Shown: positions 7,361 to 16,583, counted from the first letter of the stretch. The stretch: 40,582 nt of DNA from Chlamydiota bacterium (GCA_027451585.1 DAIDIZ010000009.1:1-40582); one strand, 5' to 3'. Numbers and translations: made by a program. The notes: generated by a model from the sequence alone, not told the origin.

Positions 7361-9306
7361 GAATTTCTCGATTCAAGTTTTTTGATCATCTCGACCGAAA
7401 CGACAAATTCGGTGTGTTTCGTATAAAGGCGAGCAATAAGACAAACGAGCAGCCCGATTGCGCTGAGGATACTCAACCAAAACATGTACCAGATCATGCC
7501 AAATCCAAATAAGAAGCTGAAAGCGCCCATATACATTCCAAGAGGAGTATTTTTTGGCATATGAAACTCTTCGTAATGGCCTTTATAGAGATCGCCCTTT
7601 CCTTTTTTCATTTCCCAGAAGGGATCGCGCTTATGAACAGTAGGGATGATCGCAAAATTGTAAAAGGGAGGAGGCGAAGCGATCGACCACTCAAGAGTTC
7701 TCCCATTCCAAGGATCACCCGTTTTGTCTTTGTTTTTTTTCTTATCTCGTATACTCACCATGAGTTGGATCACCTGGCAGCCAACACCAATTGAAACCAA
7801 AGTCGCTCCCAAAGCAGCGACGACAAAAAGAGGTTGCCATCCAAGAACGTCGTAATGGTTCAATCTTCTCGTCACGCCCATGAACCCGAGAAGATAGAGA
7901 GGGAGGAACGCCAAGAGAAATCCGACAAACCAACACCAAAAGGCATAACGCCCCCATTTTTCGTTCAAGGTAAAACCGGCAAACTTAGGAAACCAGTAGG
8001 TATATCCTGCAAAAAAGCCAAAGACAACACCCCCAATGATCGTCGAGTGAAAATGGGCAATCAAAAAGAGGCTATTGTGGACTTGAAAATCAACTCCTGG
8101 AATAGACATCAAAATGCCAGTCACGCCACCAATAGTGAACGTGACAACAAAAGCGAGGAACCAAAGCATCGGTGTGGTGAAGAGAACTTTCCCTCGAAAC
8201 ATGGTGAAAAGCCAATTGAATACTTTGACGCCGGTGGGCATCGCAATCACCATCGTCATGATTCCGAAAAAAGCATTTACATTTGGCCCGGCACCCATCG
8301 TAAAGAAGTGGTGCAACCAGACAATGAACGAAAGAAATGTGATCGCCACTAAAGCCCACACCATCGTCGTATAACCAAAGAGCTTTTTCTGAGAAAAAAC
8401 AGGAACAAACTCGGAAAAAACACCAAAAATCGGCAAAATCAAAATGTACACTTCAGGATGACCCCATGCCCAAAAAAGGTTGATATACATCATCGGGCTA
8501 CCTCCCAATTCGGAAGTAAAAATATGGGTGTCAATCAATCGATCTGTGGAAAGCATGGCGATCGTCGCCGTCAAAACAGGGAAAGCAAAGATAACTAGAA
8601 TCATGGTGACGAGGCAGGACCAGACAAAGACAGGCATTCTCATCAAAGTCATTCCAGGGCATCTCATTTTGAGAATCGTCACAAGAAAATTGATTCCAGA
8701 AAGAAGACTCCCAGCTCCCGAAATCTGAATCGACCAAAGCCAATAGTCGACCCCCACTCCCGGATTGTATTTAAGTCCTGCAAGAGGAGGATAGGCCGTC
8801 CACCCGGTCCCCGCAAATACGCCCACCACGAGAGAGACCAGAACAAACATAGCCCCCGAGGCAAAGAGCCAAAAACTGACCGAATTCAAAAACGGGAAAG
8901 CCACATCGCGAGCGCCAATTTGGAGGGGCAATATGAAATTGATCAAACCAAAAACTAGCCCCATGCCAACAAAGAAAATCATGGTCACACCGTGGGCTGT
9001 AAAAATCTGCTGGAAATGGGAAGCGGAAAGATAGCCCATTGAATCGCCGAAAGCTGTCGCTTGTTGCGCTCGCATCATGACTGCGTCAATCAGCCCCTTG
9101 AAGAGCATAATTCCTGAAACGACCATGTACATGATCCCAATTTTCTTGTGATCAAGAGAGGTGAGCCACTCTTTCCAAAGCCACTTCCACCTTCCTAAAT
9201 AGGTGATCAAAATGAAGAAAAAAAGAGCTCCAAGTCCCATTGAAGCTCCTGCTAAGAGCTCAATCCAATCATGCTTCAAAGCTTGTATTGTCAATCGACC
9301 AAACAT
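7357..9306 (-). CDS. cyoB: Cytochrome bo ubiquinol oxidase subunit I
   Basis: The 649-residue catalytic subunit of the quinol oxidase aligns closely with E. coli CyoB as I remember it. Metal and heme ligands are present: His105 and His420 (low-spin heme), His418 (heme o3), and His283, Tyr287, His332 and His333 (CuB and its cross-linked tyrosine). Of the quinone-site residues, the aspartate (Asp74) and histidine (His97) are kept, but the residue matching E. coli Arg71 is lysine (Lys70). It reduces oxygen to water and pumps protons. The start ATG has a GAGAAGGA ribosome-binding site and lies seven bases after cyoA. Confidence 0.97.
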   Translation of the reverse strand: MFGRLTIQALKHDWIELLAGASMGLGALFFFILITYLGRWKWLWKEWLTSLDHKKIGIMYMVVSGIMLFKGLIDAVMMRAQQATAFGDSMGYLSASHFQQIFTAHGVTMIFFVGMGLVFGLINFILPLQIGARDVAFPFLNSVSFWLFASGAMFVLVSLVVGVFAGTGWTAYPPLAGLKYNPGVGVDYWLWSIQISGAGSLLSGINFLVTILKMRCPGMTLMRMPVFVWSCLVTMILVIFAFPVLTATIAMLSTDRLIDTHIFTSELGGSPMMYINLFWAWGHPEVYILILPIFGVFSEFVPVFSQKKLFGYTTMVWALVAITFLSFIVWLHHFFTMGAGPNVNAFFGIMTMVIAMPTGVKVFNWLFTMFRGKVLFTTPMLWFLAFVVTFTIGGVTGILMSIPGVDFQVHNSLFLIAHFHSTIIGGVVFGFFAGYTYWFPKFAGFTLNEKWGRYAFWCWFVGFLLAFLPLYLLGFMGVTRRLNHYDVLGWQPLFVVAALGATLVSIGVGCQVIQLMVSIRDKKKNKDKTGDPWNGRTLEWSIASPPPFYNFAIIPTVHKRDPFWEMKKGKGDLYKGHYEEFHMPKNTPLGMYMGAFSFLFGFGMIWYMFWLSILSAIGLLVCLIARLYTKHTEFVVSVEMIKKLESRNS

Positions 9307-9313
9307 ATCCTTC

Positions 9314-10171
9314 TCACCGCTGCATGTATTTCATGACAATTTGATCAAAAAGACCCTCTTCCACAATCGAATAATAAGTGACTGGATGATATTGGGAAGG
9401 CTGGACAAGAAGATTGTATGATTTTTGGGAAAGGTCTCGATTCTCCCGCCGGACTTGACTTACCCACCGATCAAATTCCAATCGGGAAGTGGAGACCGCT
9501 TGAAAAACCATCCCTGCAAATCCGGTACCGCTGATATTCGACGATGAACCTCTAAATTCCCCTTCTTCCGTCGCTATCAAATGAAGTTTTGTTCTCATTC
9601 CTGGCATTGCATAGATTTGGCCCCCTAAAGCCGGGATCCAAAACGAGTTCATCGGAGCATCAGAGGTGATCTCAAAAGCAAGAGGCGTTTCTTTGGGAAA
9701 CTGGACATAATTGACCGTTGCAATCCCCTCCTCGGGGTAGATAAACAGCCATTTCCAATCGAGAGCTACGACCTGAATCTTGAGAGGTCTCACCTCTGCT
9801 GCAATCGGCTTGAAAGGATTTAGCTGATGGGTCGAATCCCAAGTAATCCAAGCAAGAGCCGCAATGATGACAAAGGGGACGCCCCACCAAATGCATTCTG
9901 CTAAGAAACTGTGGCCCCACTCAGGCTGATATTCCCCCCCCTTTTTGCCAGCCCGATAGCGCCACGAAAAGAGGATCGTCATCATAAAAACAGGAATCAC
10001 CACGATCGACATGAGCAACGAACAGACAATGATCAATTCTTTTTGCTGTAAAGCAATCCATCCTTTCGGTTCCAAAACGGGAATGTCGTGAGATCGAATA
10101 TAAAAAATGGAGAGGGACAATGCAAAAATAAACAGAATACTAAAAAGAGAAATAAGAAGAGTTTTCTTCAC
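9314..10171 (-). CDS. cyoA: Cytochrome bo ubiquinol oxidase subunit II
   Basis: The 285-residue protein has an N-terminal hydrophobic segment, a second transmembrane helix (about residues 46-70), a third near 90-110, and a cupredoxin-like periplasmic domain. It retains the [13 protein letters not shown] stretch and the [19 protein letters not shown] region typical of CyoA. The CuA cysteines of cytochrome c oxidases are absent, as expected for a quinol oxidase. I see no lipobox cysteine near the start, unlike E. coli CyoA. The start is GTG (10171), without an obvious Shine-Dalgarno sequence and seven bases after a stem-loop (10179-10200). It is the first gene of cyoABCDE. Confidence 0.95.
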   Translation of the reverse strand: MKKTLLISLFSILFIFALSLSIFYIRSHDIPVLEPKGWIALQQKELIIVCSLLMSIVVIPVFMMTILFSWRYRAGKKGGEYQPEWGHSFLAECIWWGVPFVIIAALAWITWDSTHQLNPFKPIAAEVRPLKIQVVALDWKWLFIYPEEGIATVNYVQFPKETPLAFEITSDAPMNSFWIPALGGQIYAMPGMRTKLHLIATEEGEFRGSSSNISGTGFAGMVFQAVSTSRLEFDRWVSQVRRENRDLSQKSYNLLVQPSQYHPVTYYSIVEEGLFDQIVMKYMQR

Positions 10172-10175
10172 TGCT

Positions 10176-10200
10176 AAAATACGCCTTTTTACAGGCGTAT
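10176..10200 (-). terminator. Stem-loop between the porin gene and cyoA
   Basis: ATACGCC (10179-10185) pairs with GGCGTAT (10194-10200) around an 8-base loop, followed on the minus strand by a short TTT run. It lies 27 bases after the porin stop and seven bases before the cyoA GTG. It is probably a weak terminator of the porin transcript. Because it abuts the cyoA start, it could also limit read-through into, or translation of, the cyo operon. Confidence 0.45.
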
Positions 10201-10227
10201 ATAAAACAAAAAATTAGATGTCAAATT

Positions 10228-11421
10228 TTAAAAAGTCAGGGCGGCGGTCAATGTCAGACCATGGAGAGAAACATCTTGCGCAGAGCCACTCACACCTTTG
10301 AAACTCCAGTCATTAGCAGCTCGAATCATGTTTTGGCCCCAAAGATAATTGAACTCATAGGAAGCATTGAAATCGAGATGCCACTTACCACAGAACGAAT
10401 ACCATCCCCATCCAGTCCCGAAACGAACTTCAGCCATGGGGCGAAGCGCATCGAGAGAGGTCAAGAATTGGAAAACTCTCATTCCCGTTGCAGCCGAATC
10501 TTCTGAGTGAGAAATTTTGGAATAACGGGTGTAGAGAACACTTCCCCCCGCTCCTCCTTCTAATCGAAACCCATCTCCAAGGAGATAATGGAGTTCCAAC
10601 CCAGCTCTCGGTCCTATACCCCACGAATCGGAGCGGTTATAGGAATAGAGAGTCGATGAAACTGTCGATAGATTTAAAATGTTTGTCGCCGCAATCGTGA
10701 TATTCTGCTGCAGACAGGTGGCGCGAATACTTAAAAATGGATGAAGCGTAATGTGCGGGGACTGATAAAAAGGTCTCGACACAGCGAGATCAAGCCAATT
10801 TAGATGAAGATGCCACTTTGAATGAAGGAATTGACTGGCAATCGATTGATTGAAATTGGACGTCTGATAAAACCAATCAGTTGTAGACAAAGCGCCTATA
10901 GAAGAACCGCTCAATGTGGGAGCAGAAAAAGAACTCTTTGTCGACTGGTAAAGACGAGTCCAGTCAAGAGAGAGGATCCACCCTTCTTCGCCAAACATTG
11001 TGCCAAGCCCCAGTTTGAATCCCTTTTTGTAATCAAAATCCTGAAATACTGTGGCAGATCCTGTAGATAAAGGGACAACCGGATTGCTCACCGTCGAAAA
11101 ACTCTGCGTCGTCGCAAGGTCAAGCCCAGACTCCGAAACATGCCAATAGACCCAAGAGAGAGTCCCATATCCTTGCCACTCGCAATCCTGATTTAATTTT
11201 AAACTGGCTGGAGCATTGTAGGCGGCTATTGAGTTTTGTAAAGGATCATCCCCTCTCCTGACAAAAGGACACGGTTCTTTGTTAGTTGATGTTAGAGTGC
11301 ATGAGGTTCCCTTTAATGAAATTTGGGAGGCTCCGGTGTCAGTAAAAGGAGTTGGATCAGCCACTCCAAATAGATTAGCGCACAAGAGATTGAACGCGGT
11401 TAACAACATTGGCTTTTTCAT
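10228..11421 (-). CDS. Lpg1974-like (MOMP-type) outer membrane beta-barrel protein
   Basis: The 397-residue protein has a signal peptide (MKKPMLLTAFNLLCANLFG) and ends in phenylalanine, as outer-membrane barrels do. The body alternates aromatic beta-strands, and the segments DFDYKKGFKLGLG, WHLHLNWLDLAVSRPF, WGIGPRAGLELHYLLGDGF and the closing LHGLTLTAALTF follow the pattern of the Legionella Lpg1974/major outer membrane protein family, expanded in Waddlia- and Parachlamydia-like organisms. Only a few cysteines are present. The start ATG at 11421 has a GAAAGG ribosome-binding site and a good promoter just upstream. It is probably a porin. The substrate is unknown. Confidence 0.85.
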   Translation of the reverse strand: MKKPMLLTAFNLLCANLFGVADPTPFTDTGASQISLKGTSCTLTSTNKEPCPFVRRGDDPLQNSIAAYNAPASLKLNQDCEWQGYGTLSWVYWHVSESGLDLATTQSFSTVSNPVVPLSTGSATVFQDFDYKKGFKLGLGTMFGEEGWILSLDWTRLYQSTKSSFSAPTLSGSSIGALSTTDWFYQTSNFNQSIASQFLHSKWHLHLNWLDLAVSRPFYQSPHITLHPFLSIRATCLQQNITIAATNILNLSTVSSTLYSYNRSDSWGIGPRAGLELHYLLGDGFRLEGGAGGSVLYTRYSKISHSEDSAATGMRVFQFLTSLDALRPMAEVRFGTGWGWYSFCGKWHLDFNASYEFNYLWGQNMIRAANDWSFKGVSGSAQDVSLHGLTLTAALTF

Positions 11422-11442
11422 GGTGACCTTTCTTTAAGGGGG

Positions 11443-11472
11443 AAAGTGTACCACTTTATTTTCTTAGTGCAA
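11443..11472 (-). promoter_or_regulatory. Sigma-70-type promoter with overlapping palindrome for the porin gene
   Basis: On the minus strand, TTGCAC (11472-11467) is followed after 16 bases by TACACT (11450-11445), close to TTGACA/TATAAT. The -10 box lies in the dyad AAAGTG-TAC-CACTTT (11443-11457), which could be an operator. The start codon is about 20 bases further down, so the 5' leader would be short. Confidence 0.5.
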
Positions 11473-11650
11473 CATCTTTTTTATACCGAAACAACCTGAA
11501 GAATCGGATTCTTCAATTTTTTGCACTTCGTCTACCACAACCACTTTTTGACTTAGGTGAGCTGCCAAGATTTCCTTCAATCGCTCGGGCTTTGCAATGT
11601 AAAAATGAAGATGATGAAATTTTGCACCAACGCAATTTAAGCAACTTACT
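11466..11650 (-). pseudogene. Relic of an AAA ATPase (DUF4143-type) gene
   Basis: A minus-strand frame behind rpoD reads AKPERLKEILAAHLSQK followed by VVVVDEVQKIEE (coding bases 11509-11595). The sequence PERLKE-L followed by hydrophobics and DEVQKI matches the region before and across the Walker B motif of the AAA_14/DUF4143 ATPases. No Walker A, no start and no C-terminal domain are present, and the frame ends soon after. I interpret it as a remnant of a laterally moving ATPase gene, left between the porin and rpoD. Confidence 0.5.
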
Positions 11651-11659
11651 ATTAGGCTT

Positions 11660-13318
11660 TTATTCCCCTTCGAGAAGATCCAAGAAGGCCTGGAGCTGCT
11701 TTGCTCGAGTTGGATGGCGCATTTTGCGTAGGGCTTTTGCCTCGATCTGGCGGACTCGCTCACGCGTGACCTTGAAACGGACGCCTACCTCTTCGAGGGT
11801 TTTAGGCTTGCCATCAAGAAGACCAAATCGCTCAATCAGGACCGTTCGTTCTCGATCGGTGAGTGTCGACAAGACTTCTCCCATCTTGTCTTTGAGAATC
11901 GCGTAGCCGGTGGCTTCCGCAGGCGATTCGATCGCCGTATCTTCGAGAAAGTCGCCGAATTGGCTCTCCCCGCCGTCGCCTACTTCAGCCTGGAGAGAAA
12001 TCGGGTGTTGGGCGATCTTATAGATCTCCCGGACTCGCTCTGGCGTAAGACCGAGTTCCTTGGCGAGTTCTTCAGGAGTCGGCTCTCGACCCGTCTCCAT
12101 CATGAGTTTTTTAGCGCCGCGGAGCACTTTATTGATCGTTTCAATCATGTGAACTGGGATCCGGATAGTACGAGCCTGATCGGCAATGGCCCGCGTAACC
12201 GCCTGTCGAATCCACCAGGTCGCATAGGTAGAAAATTTGTAGCCGCGCCGATATTCAAATTTCTCGACAGCCTTCATGAGCCCCATGTTTCCTTCCTGAA
12301 TCAAGTCAAGGAATGAAAGGCCTCGGTTGGTGTACTTTTTTGCAATCGAAATGACCAGGCGCAGGTTCGACTCAACCATCTCCCGCTTCGCCTCTTGGCT
12401 CTTATCCATCCAGCGCTGGAGCATCCGGACATCTTTCTTGAACTCTTCAAGAGATCTTCCTGCCGCAAGTTCCCGTTTGTAAAGCTTTCTCTTTGCAGCA
12501 GCCAGTTTTCCTGCAGCGAACTTATTTTTTTCGGCCCGAGGGGTGAGCTCTTGGATTTCTTTTTCTAGATAAAGGAATCGATCATAGGCCGAAAGAACCA
12601 CCTCGCCAAAATCTTCAATGATATTGTGGCGGCAAGACATTCTGCGCAAATAGGCTTGGGCTCGGATCCGAGATTTCTCAATGGAATCGAGCAGATCGGC
12701 GCGCCCTTCTTTCTTCGTCGTCGTATCGAGCAATTGCGTGAGAAGTTGCTCGAGAAGCAGATCTTCCTGCTTCATCAATTCACAAAGTTTAGGAAGGAGA
12801 TTGAGATAGAGCGGCTTATCGAGCACCTCTTTTTCGGCAATCACCTTATCAAATCGCTCTTTCCCGGAGACAAGGTGGAGAGCAATCGAAAGAGCTTCCC
12901 GAATCGAGTACCGAAATCGCATGATGATTTTTTCGATCTGAATTTGCGCCTTTTCAATGCGCTTGGAAATCTCCACCTCTTCTTCTCGAGTGAGAAGAGG
13001 AACGGAACCCATCTCCTTGAGATACATCCGGACAGGATCGTCTGAAGTCCCTTCGGTGCGCTTCGGTAATCCCTCGAGCTCTTTTGCCTCTTTCTTCCTC
13101 TCTTTCTGTCGATCCACTTCTGTTTGGTTCAGGATCTGAATATCCATCCCGCTCAAATGAATCAGGACCTGATCGATTTGCTCAGGAGAGTCAAAGGTCA
13201 TGGGAAGAATTTCGTTGATCTCCTCATAGGTCAAATACCCTTGCTCTTTGGCAAGAGCGACAAGCTCTTCGACTTTTTGCTGGTGTTGAGGATTGCTAAA
13301 TGCTGTTGTGCCGCTCAT
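11660..13318 (-). CDS. rpoD: Primary RNA polymerase sigma factor (sigma-66/sigma-70)
   Basis: The 552-residue protein has all the regions of a housekeeping sigma factor. Region 1.2 is [16 protein letters not shown], region 2 includes [22 protein letters not shown] and the -10-binding [15 protein letters not shown], region 3 follows with [14 protein letters not shown], and region 4.2 has the helix-turn-helix [22 protein letters not shown] non-conserved acidic insertion between regions 1.2 and 2 is present, as in chlamydial sigma-66. The ATG at 13318 has an AGGAG close upstream. I recall rpoD near rpsT in Chlamydia, as here. Confidence 0.98.
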   Translation of the reverse strand: MSGTTAFSNPQHQQKVEELVALAKEQGYLTYEEINEILPMTFDSPEQIDQVLIHLSGMDIQILNQTEVDRQKERKKEAKELEGLPKRTEGTSDDPVRMYLKEMGSVPLLTREEEVEISKRIEKAQIQIEKIIMRFRYSIREALSIALHLVSGKERFDKVIAEKEVLDKPLYLNLLPKLCELMKQEDLLLEQLLTQLLDTTTKKEGRADLLDSIEKSRIRAQAYLRRMSCRHNIIEDFGEVVLSAYDRFLYLEKEIQELTPRAEKNKFAAGKLAAAKRKLYKRELAAGRSLEEFKKDVRMLQRWMDKSQEAKREMVESNLRLVISIAKKYTNRGLSFLDLIQEGNMGLMKAVEKFEYRRGYKFSTYATWWIRQAVTRAIADQARTIRIPVHMIETINKVLRGAKKLMMETGREPTPEELAKELGLTPERVREIYKIAQHPISLQAEVGDGGESQFGDFLEDTAIESPAEATGYAILKDKMGEVLSTLTDRERTVLIERFGLLDGKPKTLEEVGVRFKVTRERVRQIEAKALRKMRHPTRAKQLQAFLDLLEGE

Positions 13319-13343
13319 GAACTCCTAGAAAAAAAATAGTTCC

Positions 13344-13373
13344 TTGAAACGATTATATCTGACAAGATATATC
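13344..13373 (+). promoter_or_regulatory. Possible promoter for the CoiA-like gene
   Basis: TTGAAA (13344-13349) is followed after 18 bases by TATATC (13368-13373), 18 bases before the ATG. Both boxes are partial matches. The rpoD/CoiA-like genes diverge here, so a promoter is expected, but the assignment is weak. Confidence 0.3.
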
Positions 13374-13390
13374 CTATCCAATGAATTTCC

Positions 13391-14200
13391 ATGGCTCTCT
13401 TTGCAAAAGAGAAAGAAACCCCCATTTCCGCAGCTGATGCAAACCCTAGAACTACCTATCTTTGCCTTGAATGCAACCAACCTCTCCGACTAAAAAAAGG
13501 CCGGATCCCCCATTTTTTTCATCTCCGAACCTCTCCCTCTTGCCGTCTCTATAGCAAAAGTGAACGACACCTTCTTATTCAAATGGCGATCCAAAAAGAA
13601 CTTCCCACCGCTATCCTTGAAAGGCGATTCCCCTCCATAGAAAGAATCGGCGATGTCTGTTGGGAAGAACTAAAGACCATCTTTGAAGTGCAATGCTCGC
13701 CCCTTTCCGAACGAGAAGCAAGAGAAAGGATCCGCGACTACCAATCGCTTGGATATGGGGTGATATGGATTCTTGACACAAAACAATTCAATCAATTGCA
13801 CGTGGGGAAAACAGAAATCTTTTTACGAGAACACCCCTCCTACTTCGTCTCTGGCAACGGCCCCTTCATCTTCTACGACCAACTTGAACGGATCGAATGG
13901 GGACAAAGGATAAAAAAAAGTTTTTCATTCCCAATCGACTGGAAAAAAAGCTTTTCCCTTTCACTTCCCATCGAAGGAAAACTCCCCCGATTACTCGCAA
14001 AACGAAGCACTAAGACCTCTATTTTCTTTGAAAATGACCTGATCGATAATGCGCTCTTTCCCTCCCCATCCTTTGAGACTCTCTTAGAAGAATTCTCTTT
14101 TGAAGAAAAGAGACCTTCGAAAGCCAAAACATTTTTTCAAAAATGGATTGTAGATCCTTACACGAGGCTCATTGATTCTTTCTTGCACGATACTCGCTAA
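13391..14200 (+). CDS. CoiA-like competence-associated nuclease family protein
   Basis: The 269-residue protein resembles the CoiA family (COG4469). It has an N-terminal zinc-ribbon-like stretch YLCLECNQPLRLKKG with Cys25 and Cys28, then HFFH and Cys51, followed by SERHLLIQ (57-64). A restriction-nuclease-like core, TIFEVQCSPLSEREARERI (about 97-115), follows, where E99-x-Q101 fits a PD-(D/E)xK active site. In Gram-positive bacteria CoiA is needed for transformation after DNA uptake. Here it lies between rpoD and rpsT, the position I recall for a conserved hypothetical gene in Chlamydia. The last 20 bases contain the rpsT promoter. The function is inferred from the family. Confidence 0.75.
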   Translation: MALFAKEKETPISAADANPRTTYLCLECNQPLRLKKGRIPHFFHLRTSPSCRLYSKSERHLLIQMAIQKELPTAILERRFPSIERIGDVCWEELKTIFEVQCSPLSEREARERIRDYQSLGYGVIWILDTKQFNQLHVGKTEIFLREHPSYFVSGNGPFIFYDQLERIEWGQRIKKSFSFPIDWKKSFSLSLPIEGKLPRLLAKRSTKTSIFFENDLIDNALFPSPSFETLLEEFSFEEKRPSKAKTFFQKWIVDPYTRLIDSFLHDTR

Positions 14201-14211
14201 GAAACTATAAT
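14183..14211 (+). promoter_or_regulatory. Strong sigma-70-type promoter for rpsT
   Basis: TTGCAC (14183-14188), a 17-base spacer and a perfect TATAAT (14206-14211) lie across the end of the CoiA-like gene. The rpsT ATG at 14242 has GAGGAA at 14234-14239. This is the best promoter in the window and fits a ribosomal protein gene. Confidence 0.75.
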
Positions 14212-14241
14212 ACCCTTTTCATCCATCGAATACGAGGAATC

Positions 14242-14532
14242 ATGGCAGAAGCCCCCAATAAAAAAAGCGAAGGAAAAACAAAACGACCCTCCGCTCAAAA
14301 AAGAAATCTCCAAAGCGAAAAGCGACGACTTCGCAACCGCGCCTACCGCTCGCAAGTGTTAACAGCGGTCCGAGCTCTTAAAGACTCCATTTCTCAAAAG
14401 GAAAGCGCTGAGTCTAAAAAAGAGAAACTCAACACCATCTATAGCCTCATGGATAAAGGGGTTAAACGAGGGGTGTTCAAAGCCAATAAAGCTTCTCGCA
14501 CCAAATCTCGCCTCTCCCTCCACGCACAGTAA
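14242..14532 (+). CDS. rpsT: 30S ribosomal protein S20
   Basis: The 96-residue, strongly basic helical protein contains SAQKRNLQSEKRRLRNRAYRS and a C-terminal VFKANKASRTKSRLSLHA, both typical of bS20. It binds 16S rRNA early in small-subunit assembly. The start has a good ribosome-binding site and its own promoter. The stop overlaps the next ATG by one base (TAATG), coupling it to the phosphoesterase gene. Confidence 0.95.
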   Translation: MAEAPNKKSEGKTKRPSAQKRNLQSEKRRLRNRAYRSQVLTAVRALKDSISQKESAESKKEKLNTIYSLMDKGVKRGVFKANKASRTKSRLSLHAQ

Positions 14533-15290
14533 TGGGACGGATCTGGGCCATTGGAGATCTTCATTTGAGTTTCGGCGTGCCGAACAAGAGTATGGATCTC
14601 TTCGGCCCAAATTGGGAAAGCCATGCGGAAGCAGTCGCTGTCCAATGGAAAGCGACCATTCATCCCGAAGACCTGGTCTTGATCCCTGGAGATATTTCAT
14701 GGGCCATGCGCCTTGAAGATGCCCTTGTCGATCTCCGCTGGATTGACGCTCTTCCCGGAACAAAGGTAATGATCAAGGGAAACCATGACTATTGGTGGCC
14801 TTCCCTCAAAAAATTGACTCAAGTAATCCCGTCCTCCATCCATGTAATCCAAAATAACGTTTTTTCGTGGAAAGGAGTCTCGATTGGTGGCACCAGACTG
14901 TGGGACACCCCGGAGTATTCTTTCCAGCAATGGATCGATTTCCAGGAAAACCCAAAGCAAAAAACTTCCTCTGAAGAAGAAGACATTATCCAAGAGGAGT
15001 TATCCCAAAAAATCTTTGATCGAGAGCTCGAAAGACTCCAATTAAGTCTCCAAGCAATCCCCAAAGAGGCAAAAGTCAAAATTGCCATGACCCACTATCC
15101 TCCTATCGGAGCGGACCTCAAGCCCTCACGAGCTTCCCAAATCCTCGAACGATTTGGGATCCAGGTGTGCGTCTTTGGCCACCTCCACAACATCAAGTCC
15201 AATGTCTCCCTTTTCGGAGAGAAAAATGGGATTCGGTATATACTCACCTCATGCGATTACCTCCGCTTCCAACCTATTGCCGTTCTCTGA
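14532..15290 (+). CDS. Calcineurin-like metallophosphoesterase
   Basis: The 252-residue protein has the metallophosphoesterase motifs in order: IGDLH (Asp9, His11), PGDIS (52-56), GNHDYW (83-88), a later MTHYPP and VFGHLHN. These bind the dinuclear metal centre. The family includes predicted phosphohydrolases (ICC/YaeI-like and UPF-type); the true substrate cannot be told from sequence. Its ATG overlaps the rpsT stop, and its end overlaps the start of the next gene. Confidence 0.85.
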   Translation: MGRIWAIGDLHLSFGVPNKSMDLFGPNWESHAEAVAVQWKATIHPEDLVLIPGDISWAMRLEDALVDLRWIDALPGTKVMIKGNHDYWWPSLKKLTQVIPSSIHVIQNNVFSWKGVSIGGTRLWDTPEYSFQQWIDFQENPKQKTSSEEEDIIQEELSQKIFDRELERLQLSLQAIPKEAKVKIAMTHYPPIGADLKPSRASQILERFGIQVCVFGHLHNIKSNVSLFGEKNGIRYILTSCDYLRFQPIAVL

Positions 15291-15751
15291 AGAAACGCTC
15301 CTTCCTTCTACCCGAAGTGTTGATCGCGATTTTTCTCACCTCTCTTTGCCTTATCCCCCTCATTCGAAGCCCCATTGAAAGCTATCGCACTGAAGTTGAA
15401 CTTCTAGAAGAGATGGAAAGGGAACGCCTTGCCGAGTGGAGCTTTTCAGAGATCAAAGAAAAACTATTGACTCACGAGATCCCATGGGAGAAACTCCCCA
15501 CTAAAGGGAACCTCACGGCTCCCATCCCACTTTCTCCCATCACTATCCAAATTCCGGGATTGCAATCAAAAACAGTAAACCGAAGCTTTGTGTTGAAATG
15601 CCGCGAAACAGGGGAGAAGGAAGGGCCTCAAGGGGAAATCTATCGGATGCTTTATGTCGACCTGCTCTTTGACCCACCCCTGCCCAATACAAAGCGAAAG
15701 AACCCTCATTATTCCTATCGAACCCTTGTCCAAAAAAAGTCGACTCTGTAG
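15251..15751 (+). CDS. Pseudopilin-like membrane protein (GspI/PilV-like N-terminus)
   Basis: From ATG 15251 the protein is 166 residues, beginning with a short basic leader ending SLKKRS, then FLLPEVLIAIFLTSLCLIPLI. This is the layout of a type IV pilin-like N-terminus: basic leader, F-x-x-x-E at positions 1 and 5, then a hydrophobic helix. The residue before Phe is Ser, not the usual Gly. The remainder is mostly polar, with predicted beta content. Chlamydiae encode a reduced type II secretion/competence pseudopilin set; this may be a minor member. The start lies 40 bases inside the preceding gene, and a CTG at 15284 is an alternative. Confidence 0.55.
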   Translation: MRLPPLPTYCRSLKKRSFLLPEVLIAIFLTSLCLIPLIRSPIESYRTEVELLEEMERERLAEWSFSEIKEKLLTHEIPWEKLPTKGNLTAPIPLSPITIQIPGLQSKTVNRSFVLKCRETGEKEGPQGEIYRMLYVDLLFDPPLPNTKRKNPHYSYRTLVQKKSTL

Positions 15752-15792
15752 AGGGACCTCGCAAAACTCCGTTACAAGAGAAATTATGGCAA

Positions 15793-16554
15793 TCATCTAG
15801 TCAACGCGATATCCAGCCAAGGATCAGCTTCAAGAAGGAAATTATAGAAAGCGTGTATCACCGTAGAGGTAACACCTGTTTTATCCATGTGTTTGGTGAT
15901 CCAGCCAAGCCCTAGCCCCGCTACAAAATGAGGAAAGACGCCCACTCTAAAAGAGGAATCCCGGAGAATATGGGCATTCGCAAAGAAAACCGAACTTATC
16001 AATACATCATACTTTTCCACTTGTTGAGCTAGACCGGGCTGCAATCCCTTGGCTAAATAAGGAAGGATCCGATTTTGTAGCACTTCTCGAAACAAGAACT
16101 CTTCAGCCGCTGCGAAAAACAAGAGAGCGACTAATCTACAGGCTCCCCTTAAGAGGGGATGAGGACTCAGTAATAAAGGGAAGGAGACCGCGAACCCTAC
16201 AATTTGTATGGGAAGGAGAAGCTTCGACATATGGTCTGCAATTGTGATGAGAAAAGGATTTTTTGTCCTTAGGTCGATAGAGAACCGAGCAAAAAGACTG
16301 TCCATTGCTATACCTAGGATAGCATTACCCAACAAAATAACACTGGCCGCTCCGATTTTCCCTAGATAGACCAAACCTTTGAGCATTTGCGCCTTCATTG
16401 TTTCTCGATCAAAAGCGCTGATCTGTCGCCGAAAGTTGGTGCAGATGTGTTGAGTACGAGCTTTCTGAGCGGAGGCAGTGTCTTGCCTTTCTTGAGGTTC
16501 AAGGACAGAATTGTCTATGAAAGAGTCTCGAACTCCGATAGGATCTAAAATCAT
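15793..16554 (-). CDS. CPBP-family intramembrane metalloprotease (CAAX protease-like)
   Basis: The 253-residue membrane protein has the three CPBP (Abi/Rce1-type) motifs: EEFLFRE (151-157, the EExxxR glutamates and arginine), FFANAH (190-195) and TVIHAFYNF (231-239), with the expected histidines His195 and His234 and Asn238. At least four hydrophobic helices precede and surround them. Such proteases cleave prenylated or other membrane-embedded substrates; bacterial members are often of unknown role. The N-terminal 50 residues are polar and poorly conserved, so the true start could be further in. A repeat arm (16584-16619) lies just upstream of the start. Confidence 0.8.
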   Translation of the reverse strand: MILDPIGVRDSFIDNSVLEPQERQDTASAQKARTQHICTNFRRQISAFDRETMKAQMLKGLVYLGKIGAASVILLGNAILGIAMDSLFARFSIDLRTKNPFLITIADHMSKLLLPIQIVGFAVSFPLLLSPHPLLRGACRLVALLFFAAAEEFLFREVLQNRILPYLAKGLQPGLAQQVEKYDVLISSVFFANAHILRDSSFRVGVFPHFVAGLGLGWITKHMDKTGVTSTVIHAFYNFLLEADPWLDIALTR

Positions 16555-16583
16555 GGTGGCGATTTTACCACAGGGGGATTTAT

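Noticed and set aside
7834-8352. 172-residue open frame on the plus strand opposite cyoB
   Set aside because: It lies wholly antisense to the highly conserved cyoB catalytic region, is lysine/asparagine-rich and resembles no family; it is a shadow of cyoB codon use.
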